DNA from: Strigops habroptila
Lineage: Eukaryota; Chordata; Aves; Psittaciformes; Psittacidae
NCBI RefSeq assembly: GCF_004027225.2
Contig: NC_044278.2
Coordinates: forward strand, 96,464,743 to 96,528,742
Length of the DNA: 64,000 nt
Direction of reading: 5' to 3'
The position numbers and the translations under genes were made by a program. The notes under the pieces are model-generated. The model made no database searches. It was not told the origin of the DNA and was given only the letters and a program-made list of their open reading frames with translations. Positions 13,099 through 23,111 of the stretch are shown one piece after another (the stretch's first letter is position 1; each line of letters opens with the position of its first letter).

Positions 13099-14540
13099 AA
13101 ACTATTAGAAACGAGAAAACTAGTTGGTACTCCCACCATCATGCAGCTTTCTGCCTGCAACAAGCAAGTGAAACTCACAAAACAGGTCTGTAGGTGTCTT
13201 CCTCATTTATTATTCTTCTTGCTTTGTGGAATTCTTCACCATTACTTAAGCCTCATCTTAATTAAGCCATGGCTAGCCTGTGACAGTTAGCTTCATGGGC
13301 TAAGGAAGGTCCTGCAGCTTCATAAATATACTTCATCTAAGATTCATACTTTCCAAGGGAGTGGCCATAAGCACCTTTTCAAGTCAGTGGGCAGACACAC
13401 AAATTTCGTCATCTAAAATAGACCAGATTTCTTGTTCCGTAGAAGAACTGTGCCTCCTCTCTGAACCCAGGCAATTATCTTCAAATGTTGACATTACAAG
13501 AGAGGTGATTTGTGTTGAGAGATGTGAATCCAGCAAAGATCTCTTCTGCAAACATCCCCCATGCTTCTCAGGCAACTGCTCTGTTGGGGAAGAGGAAAAA
13601 GATTAAAGGAGAGAAACCAATGCCTGTGGCACCCTATTTATGAGAGCTGTTGATTCAGAAACAAAGCGTTAGGTCATACTTGCTGGACCTCCAAGCAGAA
13701 CTCTTCCAATTTACCTGCTTACATAAAGGCAGAGGTGCCCTGGTAAAACATATAGTCAGTGGTATTTATGGCAGTGAAGATGTTTAAATAAAAACACCAG
13801 TAAAATAACTAATAAAACTCTAACTTTGAGGGCCTGACACATTTCCAGTTTGATTCCCACAGGGTGAGTCCTCGTAAATGGTAAACTCAATCCGGCCAGG
13901 TCAGAAGCAAATAACTATTACTTAAGCCGAACTCTTCTAGACTTTGCCTCTCTGCTTCAGGCTATAGCAATGGCCAAATAAACTACGATTCAGCATTTTC
14001 CAACCGGCACCGTTCTGATGAAGAAGACACAAGATGACCTTCATAAACATCCCTAGAAGCTTCAAGACCTCAGAATGCTTGGGTGGCTATGACGTGAAAG
14101 AGATCACACTGACCTCAAGGAGGCTGAAAAGATGACAGGTTCTGGAAAGCTCATGTTCAAAGAAACAGGGCTTGAAATGCCCTCAAATTTCAGGCAACTT
14201 CAACTCTGCAAGAGGCTGCAGACTGTTATATGGATCAAATTCGCCACATAAAGCATTTTAGTGTTTTAAAATGGAGAGTGTAGTGGGGGGAAAAAAGCAC
14301 CTAGTAATATAACAGGAGATCAGAAATGTTTTGGCCAGTTCTGCCTAAACCCCTCCTCACTTACAGTCTCGTAGTTTCACTCAACACTTCCCAGCATCCG
14401 GGAGAGCAGGATGAGCTTCTTATATTGTTCCATGGGAAGCTATTTAGAACTACAGAGCCTTGCTCCGTGCTGACACATCATTAGTAGCATTTTTAGAACC
14501 AGCACTGTTCAGTCTTATTGCTACACTAATCTCCTGATCC
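13099..14540. other. No recognised gene
   Basis: Between the CR1 copy and the CpG island I see no supported exon, RNA gene or repeat. GC rises toward the island at the right end. Confidence 0.4.
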
Positions 14541-14869
14541 GTGCATCTACTCCCAATTAAGACAAAACAGGAGCCAAGGTGTATTAGCCAGAGACAGGCT
14601 GGGCATCCTCCAGTGCAAAGCGTCCCCACTGAGTGTGTTCATGGGGATCCTTTTAGGGGCGGCAGCAGGCGCACGGTATTTTGGACATCCCGTCCTCGGC
14701 CTCAGGGTGTTAACACGCACACATTGGCCGAGAGCAGACGGGAACCTCTCTGTAAAGGGAGATTCAGTTACAAGCAGGCTGAGGCAGGGCTGGAAGAGAG
14801 GACACCGAGTACCACCCTCTTCAAGCCAAAGTAAGGGGCCAGTGTTTACAAACTCTGCATGTGGTGGAT

Positions 14870-15800
14870 GCAGAACCCCCGCTGCGCACCCCCCCTCCGC
14901 TCCGCGCCCGCCCGCGGCAGGGCTGCCCTGCCCGGCGGCTGGGCTCCGAGCCCTCCCTGGGGCTCGGGGGAAGGCGGTGGCCCCTGAGAACAGGAGGAGG
15001 AGGAGGAGGAGCAGCAGCAGGAGGAGACGACGGCCAGAGCCGGGGTGCGACAGGGACGTCAGTCGGCGGGAGGGGGAGAGGGAGAGACAGGGGCGGCCTT
15101 GAGGGGTGAGCGGCGGTCGTGAGGGGAGATCGTGAGGGGAGATGAGGAGTAGCCATGAGAGGTGGGGGTCGGCCATGAGGGGAGGTCAGTTTGCCCTCAG
15201 TGACGCGGTTTAGCGGTGGACAGGGCAGCGCTGCGGCAAACGCCGGACTTGATGATCCTAAAGGTCTTCTCCAGCCTGGTCGAGCCTACGGCGGCAGCTC
15301 CGCTCCTGCCCGCCAGGTGGCGCTGACAGCCCGCGCAACCGCGAGCCGCACTCGCGCCCCGCCCCGCGCCAGGCGGAGCCCCGCCCCTTTCCCCTCCCGC
15401 TGGCCCCGGCCCTTCCCCTTCTCGCCGGCTGTCCCCGCGGGAGCCAATGAGAGGGCGCCAGTGCCGGATGGTCCCGCCTCCGCGCGGCCAGCCCCCGCGC
15501 CTTCCGGCGCTGGGCAAGATGGTGTCGGGCGGGCTGTGCCTGTGCGGGCTGATCAGGTACCGGGCGGCGAGCGCGGCCGCGTGTGGGGCGGCACGGCACG
15601 GCACGGCACGGCACGGCACGGCACGGCACGGCACGGCACGGCACGGCACAGCCTGACAGCGGAGGGGGGGGCAAAAGGACACCCCGCTCCTCCGCGGCCC
15701 CTGCCAGGCCGCACCCGCGCTCCCCGAGCCGGCGCCGTGCCCCCCTCAGGAGAGCAGGGCCAGGTGGGACGGTCCCTTCCCGGCCCTGCCGCCGGCCTCG
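14870..15800. promoter_or_regulatory. CpG island, ALG11 promoter (probably shared with ATP7B)
   Basis: A very GC- and CpG-rich block flanked by AT-rich DNA, containing ALG11 exon 1. A CCAAT box (GAGCCAATGA, 15441-15450) lies about 70 bases before the ALG11 ATG. GGA/GCA triplet repeats (about 14990-15025) and short near-repeats of GTGAGGGGAGAT (about 15118-15185) lie on the left side. In mammals ATP7B and ALG11 start back to back, so this island probably drives both genes. The minus-strand transcription start and first exon cannot be placed by eye. Confidence 0.75.
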
Positions 15801-18800
15801 GATGGGTTAATGTGCTTTTCCGCTGCTTCATCCCGAGAATGAAGGCGTTATGTGGGGTGTCAGGCGTGACGCGTGGCTCGCCGTGGGCAGCTCCGTCAGG
15901 GTCGAGTAAATGGCGTGTGTCATAACGCGTAGCGCTGCGTGAGGAGTCAGGCGCTGTCGCTTGTGGTGCTCTGTAGACGGAGCAGAGGCTCCTGTGAGAA
16001 ACCTCCCGGTCCTGGGTCAGGAGAGCTGTGCAGGGAGGCGGTGGTGAGCAGAGGGAGTGCCCCTGTCAGTGCCTCAGGTAACCCGCAACACGGGTCTCTA
16101 CAGTCAGAGAAGCTGCTCAGAGCTTTTTTGGGCAGTTGGCAGAGCTCTTCAAATCGTAGCAGCCTTGCAGTATCTGAAGGAGGCCTACAAGGATGCTGGG
16201 GAGAGACTCTTCATTGGGGACTGTAGTGCTAGGACGAGGGGCGATGGGTTTAAACTTAAGCAGGGGAAGTTCAGGTTAGCTATAAGGAAGAAGCTCTTTA
16301 CTGTGAGGGTGGTGAAGCACTGGAATGGGTTGCCCAAGGAAGTTGTGAATGCTCCATCCCTGGCAGTGTTCAAGGCCAGGTTGGACAGAGCCTTGGGCCA
16401 CATGGTTTAGTGCGAGATGTCCCTGCCCATGGCAGCGGGGTTGGAACTAGATGATCTTAAGGTCCTTTCCAACCCTAACTGTTCTGTGATTCTGTGCACT
16501 GCAGGCTGGCCCAAGTAACTCCACCAAAGCAGCTCACACAGACGCAGGCCAAGCAGTAGCTGGGACTGAAGAAAACTCTAGCAAATCTATTTAGAAATCA
16601 CTTTGCTAGTCATGTTGTGCCAGATTGCTAAGGGTATGCAACCTATGCAATGTCCATAGCATGTGGAGATAGATGCAGATACAGATGCATGGCATGAATA
16701 AATAGTAAAAAGATTGTGAGGTAACAGTAGGAAGAAAAGTCTTTGACTAAGCAATATAGAATAATTTTTTTTCCATAATTGTTGAAATGATACACAAATA
16801 ATCGATTTCTGAGATTAGAACTCAAGAACTTCCTGAACTCCCTGTAGCTCTGCCTGTCAGCCTTTCTCAGCTTCATACACAGTATTTCTTTAAAGCAATT
16901 TTATAGTTTAAAATTTCCGGCTTGTTTCAGATTGCTGTGCTCATTGTTAATCCCTGCATTATTTCTAAGTGGAATTTTGTGTGTCTGCGTGGCGGTACTA
17001 CTGTGGGGAATACGGTTCTGGATACAGCAAAGGAAAAAACAGCTGACCTCAGCAGGAAGAGATGGGAAGCGGCCGTTGCTGGTTGCCTTTTTTCACCCCT
17101 ATTGTAATGCAGGTGGTGGAGGGGAGAGAGTCTTGTGGTGTGCCATAAGGACGCTCCAGAAAAAGTAAGCATATATGTTTATCAAGTACCATATTATTGC
17201 CAGTTACTGATGGTATTATTGATGCACATTTTGGCATTTTATATAGTGAAATAGGCGTCATTAATCTACCCGTCGTACATTTTTTTTACATCCGAGTTTC
17301 ACCTGGTTGCACCATTCCACTTCATCCCTTTACCCAGATTTTGATACTCCTGCGATGGTATCTCTCACTTCTTTCTCTCCTTGGGAGAACTGTTCCTGCA
17401 TCATCAGTTTTCCACTACTGATGTGGAACACTGTAGTCATACCTCATCAGAGGATAGCTGATAATCTCTATACTTGCTTCTTGGTGCGGGAGGCAAAACG
17501 TTTTAATATGTGAATTGGCACGTATGTTGGCTTGCAGAGTCTTCTGCATTTTACTCATGCTCTGCACTAGACAGACATCTTCTAGTGTAGGGCTGTGCAT
17601 TCTTAAGTCTGTAGGATAATGCTGAACTCCCTTTATGTTTTTACTAAAAATAATAAATATTCCCCAAGTCCTCAGCCATATGTTTTTCTGCAGATTGGAA
17701 AAATCCTGTGGAAATATAAGGAAAAGTATAATTTAGTTAAAATCATTTCAGAGCTGGGCCAATCATTTTTTCTCATATACTTCTTGAGTAATTTTGAACT
17801 GATAACATTTTAGTTTCATGTTAAAAAACGTGAAGAGAGTATGAAATTCTTCTTCTTTACTGTTGCAGGTACAGAAATGTGACGTGTGTGGTTTACACTG
17901 GTGATAGAGATGTCACTGGAGAAGAAATAGTAGAAGGCGCTTTCAGAAGATTCAGTATTAAATTAACTCACCCTGTGAAGTTTGTGTTTCTAGAAAAACG
18001 CTACCTTGTGGAAGCTTCTCTTTACCCTCACTTCACTTTGCTGGGACAAAGTTTAGGGTCAGTGTTTCTTGGCTGGGAAGCTCTTCTAAAGTGTGTTCCT
18101 GATATTTATATTGACTCAATGGGTTATGCCTTCACGCTTCCCCTCTTTAAATACTTAGGAGGGTGCCACGTTGGATGCTACATCCATTACCCCACTATCA
18201 GCACTGACATGCTTTCTGTCGTTAGGAATCAGGACACCAGGTTTAACAACGCAGCCTTCATTACAAACAGTCCTCTTTTCAGCAGATTTAAACTTGTCTA
18301 CTACTACTTCTTTGCTTTCATGTATGGATTGGTTGGGTCCTGCAGCGATGTGGTCATGGTTAATTCTTCTTGGACACTAAATCACATCCTTTCGCTCTGG
18401 AGAGCTGGGGCTTGCACTAGCGTTGTATATCCACCATGCGATGTTCAGACCTTCCTGGATATTCCTCTGGAAGCGGAAAAGAGCGCCTGTGAATATTCCA
18501 TTGTTTCCATTGGCCAGTTCAGACCTGAAAAAGATCATCCTTTGCAAATCAGAGCTTTTGCTAAATTGCTAAAAGAGAAGAGGCTGGGGCAGCAGCCATC
18601 CTTGAAGCTTATCTTAATTGGAGGGTGTCGGAACCAGCAAGATGAAGAGCGTGTAGATAACCTTAAACGTCTTTGTGAAGAGCTGGGAGTTAGTAACAAT
18701 GTGACATTCAGAATAAACATTCCCTTTGAGGAGCTAAAGAGACATCTGGCTGAGGCCACCATCGGCCTGCATACGATGTGGAATGAGCACTTTGGGATCG

Positions 18801-21217
18801 GTCAGTATCTTTCCTTGGTGTTCAGGCATTTATTCCAGCTGGGAACACAGCTGGGGAGGGCTTCAGTTCATGATTAAGGCTTCTTAGTGCAGGTATCTAA
18901 GCGTAGAGGCCTGTGTACCAAACAGGTGTCCAACTTCTGGTCTTGTCAGCAGCAATCTAGCTGAAGTAAAGCCTACAGGACCAATTCAGATGAGTAACCA
19001 CTAGGTGCTACTGTAGTGCAAGCTGAAGCACTGTAGATATAGTAGATTCTTAATTATGGGCATGCTTTAGGCACTTAAAAAGGGAGAGAGTCCCATCTGT
19101 GCTGCCCAAGATGTCCTGTCTCACGTGCAGCTATCAGTCTGCAAATTCACGGGTCATCCTGTGTTAGGTTTGTCAGCCTTCCGCAGGTGCCTTCTGTACT
19201 CAGCAGAGCCTCAAAAGGCAGCGGGTGCTTCTGTTTGGGCACCTTAGATTGTGCTCTGTTAGCTCCACTGGCTGTAGGGGGAGCTTAGACACAGTTCACA
19301 TGTAGACATCCATGTGTAGAGATTTTGATGGTGTTTCACCTGCCTCAACTGCCATTTGAAATGCCTAATTTATGTCATGGAGCTCTAGCTGCTGTTTCAG
19401 AGCTGCGAGTCTCCCACATATCCTGTCTCTTATTTGTGAGCCCCAGGTAGATGCCACCATGTACCCTTGGTTATGTCATTGCACTAAGCACCTGTGCTAA
19501 GGCAGGCAGATCAAGTCCTTAAAGTAGTCTCTGTAGTGTGGAGCAGACGGCCGAAGAGGAGCTGGCACATGGTTTGCAGTGTGCTGTCATACAGCGTGAA
19601 GGTATTGGGCTCAGTTTATTGGGGTTAGTTGAGTCCTGACCTTGGAAGGGAATGCAAGATTGCCCATCTGCCATAAATCTACAAGAGGGTAAGTTAGCAG
19701 CCAAGCAGCTGGATGCTGTGTGTGGCTATAATGTGACTAAACTGCAGTTAATGCCACCAGATGTTATTAGAATACAAGTATGTATCAGGAGTAGCAGTTT
19801 ATAGGAACTTGGTATAGAAAAATGTTCTCTGAAGTGTCTCTTAGAAGCAACTACGACAAAATGGAAATAATGATTTCTTGTATTTCCCCCATAAAACAGT
19901 TTAATTAAGTAAATTTAACAAAGCGATACAATCACACTGATTTTGCATTGCAGCATGACTTCACCTTCACCTCCAGTGGCTTTCTACCTGTAAAAAAGCA
20001 TGTTCCAAAACTTTGGGGCATTATTTATGGTTGGTGATTTTTTGAGCTGGAGGGATTTCTTAAAAATCAAATCAGACCTGGGAAGAATCAGCAATTAAAG
20101 CAAATAAAGATTTCTGAGGTGATTTCTGGAACCATAGAGGAGAATTGAAGTTGATGTGTGTATTACACACTATTCCTATCCCACTACTTTTGGCTGGGGA
20201 AAGCTTGCTGTCAGATTCCCATTTCATGAAAACTTCTTCCATCAAAAATACAGAATTTTACAAATATAACATTTTTTACTAGTTTGTTGTGCTGACTTGT
20301 CAAAAGCTGTGAAGATTTGTTAATCTGCAAAATACTGAACTTCCAAACGTCATCCGATTGAAATGTGCAGTCAGCTTTTCTCTCAGCATCCTTCTAAATG
20401 CTGAAATTCTTCAGTGTGAATGAGATAATGAATAGAGTTATGATCAGCTCTGAGTTTTAATTATTTTTTGGCAGCTGCCACCACGCCATGAAGTTCAAAC
20501 CACAATCACCAGTTAAAACTGCTGCCACCAGTGTTGCCGCGTTCTGTCACTGCAGAACAGAACCACGCAGCGTTCAGTCGCAGAGCTGCCTTCCATGCTT
20601 ATCTTTACATTTGTTTCAGTGTCTGGCTTTTTTTCCCCCACTGTTTATGCTGGTGATAAAATCTCTCTTGGGTGAGATGTTACAAGAACCACAACTTAAG
20701 TAATTTTTAATTTCAGTTTTATGTGCTTAAGAGAAACATGTTTCAGTCCTTAGGAGTGAAAAACGTCAGTATGTTTTTGTTATTTTTTGTTACAAGATCA
20801 TTCTTCAAACTGCTCTAGAACAGCAGTCTGTAGTAACTTCCAATTCTGGGTGAGTTTTAGTGTGGTTTTAACTTTCCTGTGCCTTACAGAAATGCAGAGT
20901 CCGTGATGTGCACGTTCATATCAGCATGTTCCGTGTCTTTTACAGGAGTCGTTGAATGTATGGCAGCTGGCACAGTTATCCTGGCTCACAACTCTGGAGG
21001 CCCCAAGTTAGATATTGTGGTACCCTTCGAAGGACACATCACAGGCTTCCTAGCAGAAAACGAGGACAGTTACGCTGAGAGGATGGCTCATATCCTCTCT
21101 TTGTCTCCTGAAAAAAGGTTAGAGATCAGAGAAAACGCCCGTCGCTCCGTGCACAGGTTTTCTGACCAGCATTTTGAAGAAACATTCCTGTTATCCGTGG
21201 AGCCATTATTTAAATAA
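15519..21217 (+). CDS. ALG11: GDP-Man:Man3GlcNAc2-PP-dolichol alpha-1,2-mannosyltransferase
   Basis: ALG11 adds the fourth and fifth mannoses (both alpha-1,2) to the dolichol-linked oligosaccharide on the cytosolic side of the ER, before flipping. Four coding exons join in phase: 15519-15556, 16931-17164, 17869-18800 and 20946-21217, giving 491 aa against 492 in human. A hydrophobic segment spans residues about 14-43, the single N-terminal membrane anchor. GGGGER (74-79) is the conserved N-terminal loop. HYPT is at 197-200, GQFRPEK at 306-312 is in the GDP-mannose-binding half, and the family GT4 EX7E motif is E397 to E405, split by the last intron. The start is set by the first exon ATG (GCAAGATGG) just before a good donor. 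ALG11 is tail-to-tail with NEK5 and there is no UTP14C-like retrogene downstream. Confidence 0.96.
15590..15649 (+). repeat. (GGCAC)12 pentanucleotide microsatellite
   Basis: Twelve perfect copies of GGCAC, starting 33 bases after the ALG11 exon 1 donor, inside the CpG island. Perfect copies suggest recent expansion or ongoing length change. Confidence 0.97.
16165..16498 (+). mobile_element. CR1 LINE 3' fragment in ALG11 intron 1
   Basis: CR1 3' region in the same direction as the gene. It has the GGGCGATGGGTTTAAACTTA block, the GAATGGGTTGCCCAAGG block, the GTTGGAACTAGATGATCTTA block, and ends CTGTTCTGTGATTCTGTG. A frame of about 117 codons crosses it but is only a remnant of the reverse-transcriptase ORF end. 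It resembles the inverted copy at 39168-39617 and probably belongs to the same subfamily. Confidence 0.92.
17165..17868 (+). other. ALG11 intron 2
   Basis: AT-rich GT-AG intron (AAAAA/GTAAGC to TGTTGCAG/GTACAG). I see nothing else in it. Confidence 0.9.
18801..20945 (+). other. ALG11 intron 3
   Basis: GT-AG intron (ATCG/GTCAGT to TTTTACAG/GAGTC). It splits the glycine codon between the two glutamates of the EX7E motif. No repeat or RNA gene was recognised. Failure to splice here would add an in-frame tail and a stop at about 18877, giving a protein without the last 90 residues. Confidence 0.9.
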
Positions 21218-21226
21218 ATGTCTGTG

Positions 21227-21312
21227 AATAAAAATGTATATGAGTAAAATTAACTTTTTATATTTGATTGTAAATATGTCTAATCTATGATCCCTTGGTC
21301 CCATTCAATAAA
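21227..21312 (+). terminator. ALG11 polyadenylation signals
   Basis: Two AATAAA hexamers lie after the stop codon: 21227-21232 (10 bases after it) and 21307-21312 (90 bases after it). The second leaves a more ordinary short 3' UTR. Cleavage sites cannot be seen directly. Confidence 0.6.
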
Positions 21313-21319
21313 GAGATTT

Positions 21320-23111
21320 GGTTTTCTTTCTCTCAGAGTATCTGCTTTATGTAACAATTTTTTTTTGCTGGGAAGGAAATGCACCTGGAAATTCTCCGTG
21401 TTGACACATGACAGAGTGGTGCACTGCACAACCTCTTACATTGCCTTGTACCTGAACTACATCTCTAAGTCCTTTTAGTTACTGAATACTTGCAGTGTCC
21501 GCTCATTTCATGTCTCTTCACCCACAGTCACACTTTTTAAAGTGAGCACTTCTGTTTGATACCTTTTGTATCCAGAAGACTCTTTTTCCAGAAGCTGCAG
21601 CACATTTTCAATTTGCTGTCCCCTGTTGTGTGGCAAAACTCTGTTGCGTGGGATTTTAATTGTGGTCATGGAGATTTCATTACCTGCAGTGATTCCCTTA
21701 AGTTAACCATAGATGATGGGCTTGCCAGCTTGCTTTTTAATAAGTGGCCCTTCACACTATGACACTTAATGTATTTTTCCAGCCCTACTCTGTTGAAAGG
21801 TTTATTTTCTGTTCCTAGGGAACAGAATGGTCTAGATTAGAGGGCATAATTAAATGCTACACAAACGTGAATGTTAATGCTCTAAGCTACTGCTTATTCT
21901 AAAACAGAACGCTGTGAGGAAAAAAATGTTAAAAAATTGGATATCTGCTTTCATATCAAAAATGAAAAAACAGTCCTTTTTTGAGCCATCAAAGCAGTAT
22001 TTGATATTTTAGCAAACTAAGGAAAGTTTCACAGTCTCCCTTGCACATTCTTTGCATTTCTCTTTCCCCTGGTGTAACTGCCTGATCACACTCAGTTCCT
22101 GTGTTGCATTATCTGCTTCTGGGTAGGGAGGCTCTGCAGAGGGATCTGGACAGGCTGGATTGATGGGCTGTGGCCAGTGGAATGAGGTTCAACAAGGCAA
22201 AGTGCTGGGTCCTGCACTTGGGCCACAACAACCCCATGCAACGCTCCAGGCTGGGGAAGCTGCTCATGGAAAAAGACCCAGGGATGCTGACTGATGGGCT
22301 GAACATGAACAGCTTGTGCCCAAGCAGCCAAGAAGGCCAACAGCACCCTGACCTCTATCAGAAATAGTGTGGCAGCAGGGCCAGGGCAGTGACTGTCCCC
22401 ACCCAAAATGATTATGCAATTCTATGGAAAAGCTACTGAAATCAGAGTTTAGAATGTGTTTTTTCCTCTGTTTAAGCTTTGTCTGGGTTATATGAAATTT
22501 TGTATATGAAAAATATGGTTGGAAGAGCCTACTGGCCCATACATATTTTGTTAGGAATTGGGGAATGCACAAGTCTCAGGCTGCTAATAAACCCTTTAAC
22601 TGCTACTGTATAAAACAGCTGAGCAGTTGGTGATACTTATGTACGGTCAGTACCATGTAAATGGAATTATGGATTACAAAGCTGTGCTGGCAGTAAACAG
22701 AGATCATAAAAAGCTGGAAGAGCTTCTTAAAAAAAGAAGGTGATTGAGCTAGGGAAATCCAGTATCCTGACTAGGAGACTTTCTTACATGATACAAACAT
22801 GGTTAAAGAGAGTACGCAGTCAGAAATTTGCTCAAGCAAGTGTTGACAGAGATGTCCCAGGTAGTTTAGAATAGATGAAAATGCATTTCAGTCTAGAAGA
22901 GGATTTTTCAACAGTTAGACACCTGAAAAGTAGCCTGATTTTTGTCCTTTTAAACAAACTAGTAACGATCTTCTATTAACTTTAATTGAGCATTTAGCAC
23001 TGTTGAAAAGCAGTTGATTTACTTGGCATTTAATATCTGCTAGCCTTAAATTTTGTCACTGACGTGGCTGAAATTTCAAGCAGGTTTTGAAGCAGTAACA
23101 GTGCCGGTGTT
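21320..23111. other. Spacer between convergent ALG11 and NEK5
   Basis: About 1.9 kb separates the two stop codons. It holds the 3' UTRs and one internal CR1 piece. ATTAAA hexamers on the minus strand at 23028-23033 and 22981-22986 are possible NEK5 poly(A) signals. No other gene is seen; the UTP14C retrogene found here in human is not present. Confidence 0.6.
22117..22405 (+). mobile_element. CR1 LINE internal fragment
   Basis: Matches the CR1 stretch before the 3' end: GGAGGCTCTGCAGAGGGATC, GAGGTTCAACAAGGCAAAGT, CTGCACTTGGGCCACAACAA, and the GCCAAGAAGGCCAACAG block. Neither the 5' nor the 3' end of the element is present, and the reading frame is interrupted. Confidence 0.9.

Larger units (their letters stand above)
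15557..16930 (+). other. ALG11 intron 1
   Basis: GT-AG intron: donor CAG/GTACCGGG, acceptor TTGTTTCAG/A. It contains the GGCAC microsatellite and a CR1 copy. Open frames across its GC-rich first part are by-products of base composition. Confidence 0.9.

Noticed and set aside
12788-13290. Plus-strand ORFs at 12788-13012 and 12922-13290 as genes
   Set aside because: They lie mostly within a truncated CR1 3' end.
14547-15176. 209-codon minus-strand ORF with a 12-leucine run resembling a signal peptide
   Set aside because: The leucines come from a GGA/GCA triplet repeat in the CpG island. The rest is GC-driven, overlaps other long frames, and has no recognisable domain.
15191-15925. 244-codon plus-strand ORF over ALG11 exon 1
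   Set aside because: It reads in a different frame from ALG11 and through the GGCAC repeat, giving a low-complexity product. The spliced ALG11 model explains the region.
16057-16410. 117-codon plus-strand ORF in ALG11 intron 1
   Set aside because: It is the end of a CR1 element ORF, not a host gene.
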